A stretch of 9,093 nt of DNA from Lutibacter sp. Lineage in GTDB: Bacteria > Bacteroidota > Bacteroidia > Flavobacteriales > Flavobacteriaceae. The notes under the pieces were generated by a model. That model saw nothing but the letters and a program-made list of their open reading frames with translations. It did not search any database and was not told the origin of the DNA. The stretch spans positions 1 through 9,093 of the forward strand of contig JAKIVA010000074.1 of the NCBI GenBank assembly GCA_021647265.1, in the 5' to 3' direction. The number at the start of each line of letters is the position of its first letter. Position 1 is the stretch's first letter. Below, piece by piece: positions 5,865 through 9,093 of this stretch. The translations under genes and the position numbers were made by a program.

Positions 5865-7544
5865 ATGAAAAATATTTCCATTCTAATATTATCCTTTTTA
5901 ATTGGTTTTCCTATATTCTTAAATGCACAGTCTATTATAACAACCAAGCATAATTTGTCTATTAGTGGAACTGGAACCATCAAAGCTACATCAGAGTCTG
6001 AAATTTGTATTTTTTGCCACACCCCTCATAACAGTAGCCCAAGAGCTCCTCTATGGAATAAAAATATTTCGGGAACAACCTATACCCTATATAATAGTTC
6101 TACTTTAGATGCCGTCCCAGGCCAACCTGATGGAAGTTCTATACTATGCCTTTCTTGTCATGATGGAACAATTGCCTTAGGGGAAGTTGTTAGCCGAACC
6201 ACCCCTATAGATATGACCGGTATTATGCCTTCAAAAAGCAATCTCACTACAGACTTATCTAATGATCATCCTATTTCATTTACCTATGATGCGGCGCTGG
6301 CTGCTTCAGACGGGCAATTAAAAACACCTCCTTTAAATTCCTTGGCAATACTTGATCATAATTCAAAGCTACAATGCACCTCTTGCCATGACCCTCATAA
6401 AGAAACCAATCCTAAATTCCTTAGAGCTTCTAATGAATTTTCTGATTTGTGTTTTTTATGTCACGACAGGACCTATTGGAATAATAGTACTCACAAAACT
6501 TCTACGAAAACATGGAATGGATCTGGAACTAACCCTTGGGCTCATTTAGAATCAGCGTATGCCACGGTTTCTCAAAATGCATGTGCTAATTGCCACAACC
6601 CTCACAATGCAGATGGTAAGCAACGATTACTAAAATCAAATCTTGAAGAAAATAATTGTCTTGATTGTCATAATGGAAATGTTGCTAGTAAGAACATACA
6701 AACTGAACTTGCTAAAACGTATAAACACGATGTATATAATTATTCAATAGTTCATGACCCTACAGAATCAACTTCTGTAACAACAAAACATGTAGAATGT
6801 CAAGATTGTCATAACCCTCATGCTTCAAATTCAACTACTGCAACCGCTCCTTTTGTAAACGGCTTTAACTTAGGCGTAAGTGGCATAAACCAAGCAGGGA
6901 ACTCTGTAAACCCAGCCACTAATACTTATGAAATATGTTATAAATGTCATGCTGGGAACTCTTGGTCTCCATCACCTGCATTCCCTAGATTAATTGTTCA
7001 AAACAATGTAAGGTTAGAGTTTGAACCATCAAACCCATCTTTTCACCCTATTGCTGGCCCTCGAAACAACTCAGAGATAACAGCCAATCTTATTTCTCCA
7101 AATACAGCCAATACAGTATTGTATTGTACTAGCTGCCATGCAAGTAATAACTCTACTGGCCCTGCAGGACCACACGGCTCTATATATCCTCAAATTTTAA
7201 AATTACAATATGAAACCGCAGACTATACCGTGGAGTCTGCTCAAGCGTATGCGCTTTGCTATAGTTGCCATAATAGAAATAATATTATAAACGACATAAA
7301 TACTTTTAAAGAGCATAAATTACATATTGTTGAAGAAAGAACACCTTGTAGTGCATGCCATGATGCACATGGTATTAGCAGTACGCAAGGTAATAGCACC
7401 AATAACTCTCATCTTATTAATTTTAGAACAGACATTGTTTTCCCAAGTAGTTGGGGTTCTTTAAGGTATGAAGATACAGGAGTAAATAAAGGTCGCTGTT
7501 ATTTAAGGTGTCATGGTAAAAATCACAGGCCTAAATCTTACTAG
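5865..7544 (+). CDS. Multiheme cytochrome c, eleven CXXCH motifs plus one CX3CH
   Basis: This is a secreted 559-residue electron-conducting cytochrome of the doubled-CXXCH / cytochrome c3-like group. The signal peptide covers 1-21 (LNA|Q). CXXCH motifs begin at residues 48, 95, 171, 196, 240, 265, 312, 358, 421, 465 and 495. Near the C-terminus, residues 545-550 read CYLRCH, a CX3CH spacing, followed by GKNH, so twelve hemes are possible. Several motifs are followed by NPH, DPH or TPH, whose extra histidine may ligate a neighbouring heme. The N-terminal part (about 44-200) is clearly related to the tetraheme cytochrome encoded at 7905-8531. There is no transmembrane helix after the signal and no lipobox, so it is periplasmic or exported further. 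It shows no NrfA or hydroxylamine-oxidoreductase signature. It is translated 2 nt after the propeller gene. A conduit role towards an outer-membrane or external acceptor is inferred. Confidence 0.9.
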   Translation: MKNISILILSFLIGFPIFLNAQSIITTKHNLSISGTGTIKATSESEICIFCHTPHNSSPRAPLWNKNISGTTYTLYNSSTLDAVPGQPDGSSILCLSCHDGTIALGEVVSRTTPIDMTGIMPSKSNLTTDLSNDHPISFTYDAALAASDGQLKTPPLNSLAILDHNSKLQCTSCHDPHKETNPKFLRASNEFSDLCFLCHDRTYWNNSTHKTSTKTWNGSGTNPWAHLESAYATVSQNACANCHNPHNADGKQRLLKSNLEENNCLDCHNGNVASKNIQTELAKTYKHDVYNYSIVHDPTESTSVTTKHVECQDCHNPHASNSTTATAPFVNGFNLGVSGINQAGNSVNPATNTYEICYKCHAGNSWSPSPAFPRLIVQNNVRLEFEPSNPSFHPIAGPRNNSEITANLISPNTANTVLYCTSCHASNNSTGPAGPHGSIYPQILKLQYETADYTVESAQAYALCYSCHNRNNIINDINTFKEHKLHIVEERTPCSACHDAHGISSTQGNSTNNSHLINFRTDIVFPSSWGSLRYEDTGVNKGRCYLRCHGKNHRPKSY

Positions 7545-7554
7545 AAGTAACTTT

Positions 7555-7576
7555 TATATTTATAGTTGTAAATATA
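7555..7576. terminator. AT-only hairpin after the twelve-heme gene, doubtful terminator
   Basis: TATATTTA (7555-7562) and TAAATATA (7569-7576) form a perfect 8-bp stem with a 6-nt loop, 10 bp after the stop codon. The stem has no G or C and no T-tract follows it, so it is a weak candidate for termination or for protecting the 3' end of the transcript. Confidence 0.25.
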
Positions 7577-7583
7577 ATATACT

Positions 7584-7715
7584 ATGATAATAAAAGAGTT
7601 TAATAAACGTAAAATAACTCAAATTGCTGATTTCATGCGTTCTAAAGTTATTTTATCATTCCTATATTCACAGGGGGTAAATCCTTTTTATACTATAGAT
7701 TTATATTTAAAATAA
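7584..7715 (+). CDS. Possible 43-residue ORF of unknown function
   Basis: An ATG at 7584 opens a 43-codon frame ending in TAA at 7713-7715. The product would be basic at the N-terminus (KEFNKRK, residues 4-10) with an aromatic C-terminal half, and has no signal peptide, heme motif or cysteine. I recognise no family. It has no obvious promoter of its own and could only be read through from the twelve-heme gene 39 bp upstream. It may be a small protein, a decayed gene fragment, or a chance frame in AT-rich DNA. Chance is the most likely. Confidence 0.2.
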   Translation: MIIKEFNKRKITQIADFMRSKVILSFLYSQGVNPFYTIDLYLK

Positions 7716-7792
7716 GCTGGAATCTTTTAGCTTCTACATTTTAAGTAAATTAACAAGACAATACCCCCATAGCAAAAATAAATAAACAAAAG
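7716..7792. other. Non-coding spacer
   Basis: No frame is supported here. With the doubtful small ORF and the promoter sites on either side it makes up the 360-bp gap between the two multiheme cytochrome genes. A C-run at 7764-7768 is complementary to a G-run at 7673-7677 (GGGGGTA / TACCCCC). Both runs stand out in this AT-rich gap, but no transcript structure or RNA gene could be built around them. Confidence 0.4.
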
Positions 7793-7806
7793 GTAACTAA
7801 TGTTAC
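7793..7806. promoter_or_regulatory. GTAAC-N4-GTTAC palindrome upstream of the tetraheme gene
   Basis: GTAACTAATGTTAC has both conserved half-sites and is centred 19 bp upstream of the FNR-like box centre, at about -62 from the inferred start. That position would allow a second activator to bind beside the FNR-like protein. Confidence 0.6.
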
Positions 7807-7812
7807 ATAGTA

Positions 7813-7855
7813 TGATAAAAATCATATTTTTCACACATTATTACCCTTAAATTTG
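7813..7855 (+). promoter_or_regulatory. FNR-like box and -7 element, promoter of the tetraheme cytochrome
   Basis: TGATAAAAATCA (7813-7824), flanked by A and T to give ATGAT-N4-ATCAT, has its centre 29.5 bp before TAAATTTG (7848-7855), a full -7 consensus match. The inferred start near 7862 gives a leader of about 43 nt to the ATG at 7905. The spacing and element are the same as in the propeller-operon promoter. Confidence 0.82.
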
Positions 7856-7904
7856 TTGTAGATATTAAACACAACTTTTACTAAAATATATTAAAACTAT
7901 TATT

Positions 7905-8531
7905 ATGAAAACAACAAAAATATTATTAACTTTAGGTTTAGCAGGATTTATGAGCATTGTAAGTTTCGGACAAAATATTGCAGGTTCTGCACATGATTTT
8001 TCGGGAGACAATTGGAATAACACTGGAGAAATTTGTGTAGTATGCCATACACCACATAATGCTGCAACTATGCAAGAAGCTCCATTATGGAATCATGAGG
8101 TAACAACAACTGTGTTTACACTGTATACCAATGCAACATCTCCATCATTTGATGCTACTGCTAGCCAACCAGACGGCTCTTCTAAATTATGTTTGAGTTG
8201 CCATGATGGTACTGTAGCTATGGATAACTTTGGAGGAAGAACTAATGGAGCAGATTTATTGACTGGTAATAAAAATTTAGGTACTGATTTAAGTAATGAT
8301 CACCCTGTTTCATTTGTATATGATGCTGCATTAGCAACAACAGATGGTGGATTATTTGACCCTACTTCAACAAACTCAGGATTGGGAGGAACTATTAATA
8401 GTGATTTATTATTAGCTAATAAATTACAGTGTTCTTCTTGCCATGACGTTCACAATGGCTCGGGTTTAAATGACCTATTAGTTGTATCAAATACAGCTAG
8501 TGCACTTTGTTTAACGTGCCACAACAAATAA
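7905..8531 (+). CDS. Tetraheme cytochrome c of the doubled-CXXCH type
   Basis: This is a 208-residue secreted cytochrome with a signal peptide at about 1-22 (SFG|Q). Four CXXCH motifs start at residues 44, 96, 176 and 202, and the last ends two residues before the stop, so the protein ends exactly at the domain edge. Histidines in AHDF (30), TPHN (51), NDHP (133) and DVHN (183) are candidate distal heme ligands. It parallels the first 200 residues of the twelve-heme protein encoded at 5865-7544: EIC..CHTPHN, APLWN, QPDGSS.LCLSCHDGT, TDLSNDHP.SF.YDAALA and LQC.SCHD occur in the same order. It has its own promoter and terminator and is therefore monocistronic. A soluble shuttle to or from the larger cytochrome is inferred. 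Truncation is unlikely because the reading frame, promoter and terminator are intact. Confidence 0.9.
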   Translation: MKTTKILLTLGLAGFMSIVSFGQNIAGSAHDFSGDNWNNTGEICVVCHTPHNAATMQEAPLWNHEVTTTVFTLYTNATSPSFDATASQPDGSSKLCLSCHDGTVAMDNFGGRTNGADLLTGNKNLGTDLSNDHPVSFVYDAALATTDGGLFDPTSTNSGLGGTINSDLLLANKLQCSSCHDVHNGSGLNDLLVVSNTASALCLTCHNK

Positions 8532-8558
8532 ATTACGTTTAAAATTATTAAGCATACC

Positions 8559-8587
8559 AAATAGAGGGCTTTAAAAGCCCTCTATTT
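8559..8587 (+). terminator. Rho-independent terminator after the tetraheme gene
   Basis: A perfect 14-bp inverted repeat, AAATAGAGGGCTTT (8559-8572) and AAAGCCCTCTATTT (8574-8587), has a GC-rich centre (GAGGGC/GCCCTC) and starts 27 bp after the stop codon. A T-rich tail is formed by the end of the right arm and the following bases. With A-rich DNA on the left it could also act in the reverse direction. Confidence 0.85.
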
Positions 8588-8656
8588 ATTGTAATAATAA
8601 ACACTTCTTTACTACTTTAAATTTAAATCCTAAACACCCAATTTAACTATACAAAC

Positions 8657-8699
8657 TGATTTTAATCATAGCTTAAATCTTTTATTTTATATACTTTTA
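8657..8699 (+). promoter_or_regulatory. FNR-like box and -7 element, promoter of the lipoprotein gene
   Basis: TGATTTTAATCA (8657-8668) is centred 29.5 bp before TACTTTTA (8692-8699), which matches TAnnTTTG at seven of eight positions. The inferred start is near 8706 with a leader of about 39 nt. No GTAAC-N4-GTTAC palindrome is seen here, unlike the other three promoters. Confidence 0.7.
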
Positions 8700-8744
8700 C
8701 TTAATAACCTTAGTTCTTACTAAAACCTATAAATCATAAAAAAA

Positions 8745-9093
8745 ATGAACTTTAAATCGTATTTTCTTTCTATTCTAAGTATATTATTTGTATTCATTTT
8801 TATTTCGTGTTCTCCACGTATTAACAAAGCCCCTACTGCAAAAAAAGTAATATACCCGGCAGCACCTGCAACGCCAAGAATTCAATATTTAACAAGTATT
8901 AGCAGCTCCTTAGATATTGCAAAAAAACAATCTGCTTTTACTAAATCTATTGTTGGTGAAAACACAGTTCTCCCAATTTACAAACCTTATGGTTTATTTA
9001 TGCGTAATGGGAAATTATATATTTGTGATGTCTCTCTAGGAGGAGGACTTGAAATTATTGATTTTGAGACAACTAAATTTAGTTATTTCGCTC
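8745..9093 (+). CDS. Lipoprotein with probable NHL-type beta-propeller, 3' end outside the window
   Basis: The first 116 codons are present. The product begins with a lipoprotein signal ending in the lipobox FISC, with Cys22 as the lipidated residue, followed by SPRIN. After a short Pro/Ala-rich linker (about residues 38-44), the motif PRIQYL and then KPYGLFMRNGKLYICDVS (80-97) and LEIIDFE (102-108) read as the first blade of a six-bladed NHL-type propeller. This start is chosen because the hydrophobic signal and the lipobox follow directly, and because ATG 8745 lies about 39 nt from the inferred transcription start. The neighbours are multiheme cytochrome genes and an unrelated-looking secreted NHL propeller (4849-5862), so this may be the membrane-anchored counterpart. 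Whether it faces the periplasm or the surface cannot be told from this part. Confidence 0.82.
   Translation, partial: MNFKSYFLSILSILFVFIFISCSPRINKAPTAKKVIYPAAPATPRIQYLTSISSSLDIAKKQSAFTKSIVGENTVLPIYKPYGLFMRNGKLYICDVSLGGGLEIIDFETTKFSYFA

Noticed and set aside
5865..7544. Large cytochrome as an NrfA-type nitrite reductase or hydroxylamine oxidoreductase
   Set aside because: There is no CXXCK motif, the heme spacing is unlike either family, and the sequence follows the doubled-CXXCH pattern.
7714..7733. AAGCT / AGCTT hairpin right after the small ORF
   Set aside because: The 5-bp stem has a 10-nt loop and no T-tract, which is within chance expectation.
1..9093. CRISPR array, tRNA, rRNA, transposase or phage genes
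   Set aside because: No regularly spaced direct repeats, no tRNA-like cloverleaf and no recombinase or phage-type product were found on reading both strands.

Overview
The window looks like a low-GC (roughly 30 percent by eye) chromosomal segment of a Bacteroidetes bacterium, most likely Flavobacteriia. Supporting signs are TAnnTTTG-type -7 promoter elements, start codons without Shine-Dalgarno sequences, and several secreted proteins whose predicted signal-peptidase cut leaves glutamine at +1. All genes are on the + strand and most concern periplasmic or cell-envelope electron transfer.

Layout. (1) 1-414: non-coding, with a promoter at its right end. (2) 415-4577: a five-gene operon. It encodes a Tat-exported four-cluster ferredoxin (NrfC-like), a ten-helix NrfD/ActC/QrcD-type quinol-oxidising membrane protein, a secreted protein of unknown function with a C-terminal membrane anchor, and two tandem paralogous monoheme cytochromes c. 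(3) 4593-4737: a nested inverted repeat, probably a dispersed miniature element that also terminates transcription. (4) 4849-7544: a two-gene operon for a secreted NHL-repeat beta-propeller and a cytochrome with eleven CXXCH motifs plus one CX3CH. (5) 7545-7904: mostly non-coding, with a doubtful 43-codon ORF and a promoter. (6) 7905-8531: a tetraheme cytochrome related to the N-terminal part of the large cytochrome, followed by a clear terminator. (7) 8745 to the end: the start of a lipoprotein with a probable second beta-propeller, cut by the window edge.

How the genes may work together (inference): the NrfC/NrfD-like pair would take electrons from menaquinol to the periplasm, the small monoheme cytochromes would shuttle them, and the tetraheme and twelve-heme cytochromes with their propeller partners would carry them onward, perhaps to the cell surface or to a reductase outside the window. 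No recognisable catalytic subunit (molybdopterin enzyme or NrfA-like nitrite reductase) is present, so the terminal acceptor is unknown.

The strongest regulatory signal is that all four transcription units begin with the same promoter architecture. An FNR-like box TGAT-N4-ATCA is centred exactly 29.5 bp upstream of the first base of a TAnnTTTG-like -7 element, which corresponds to an activator near -42. Three of the four upstream regions also carry a second palindrome, GTAAC-N4-GTTAC, at varying positions, and a fourth copy lies inside the first gene. This suggests an oxygen- or redox-controlled regulon with two related regulators.
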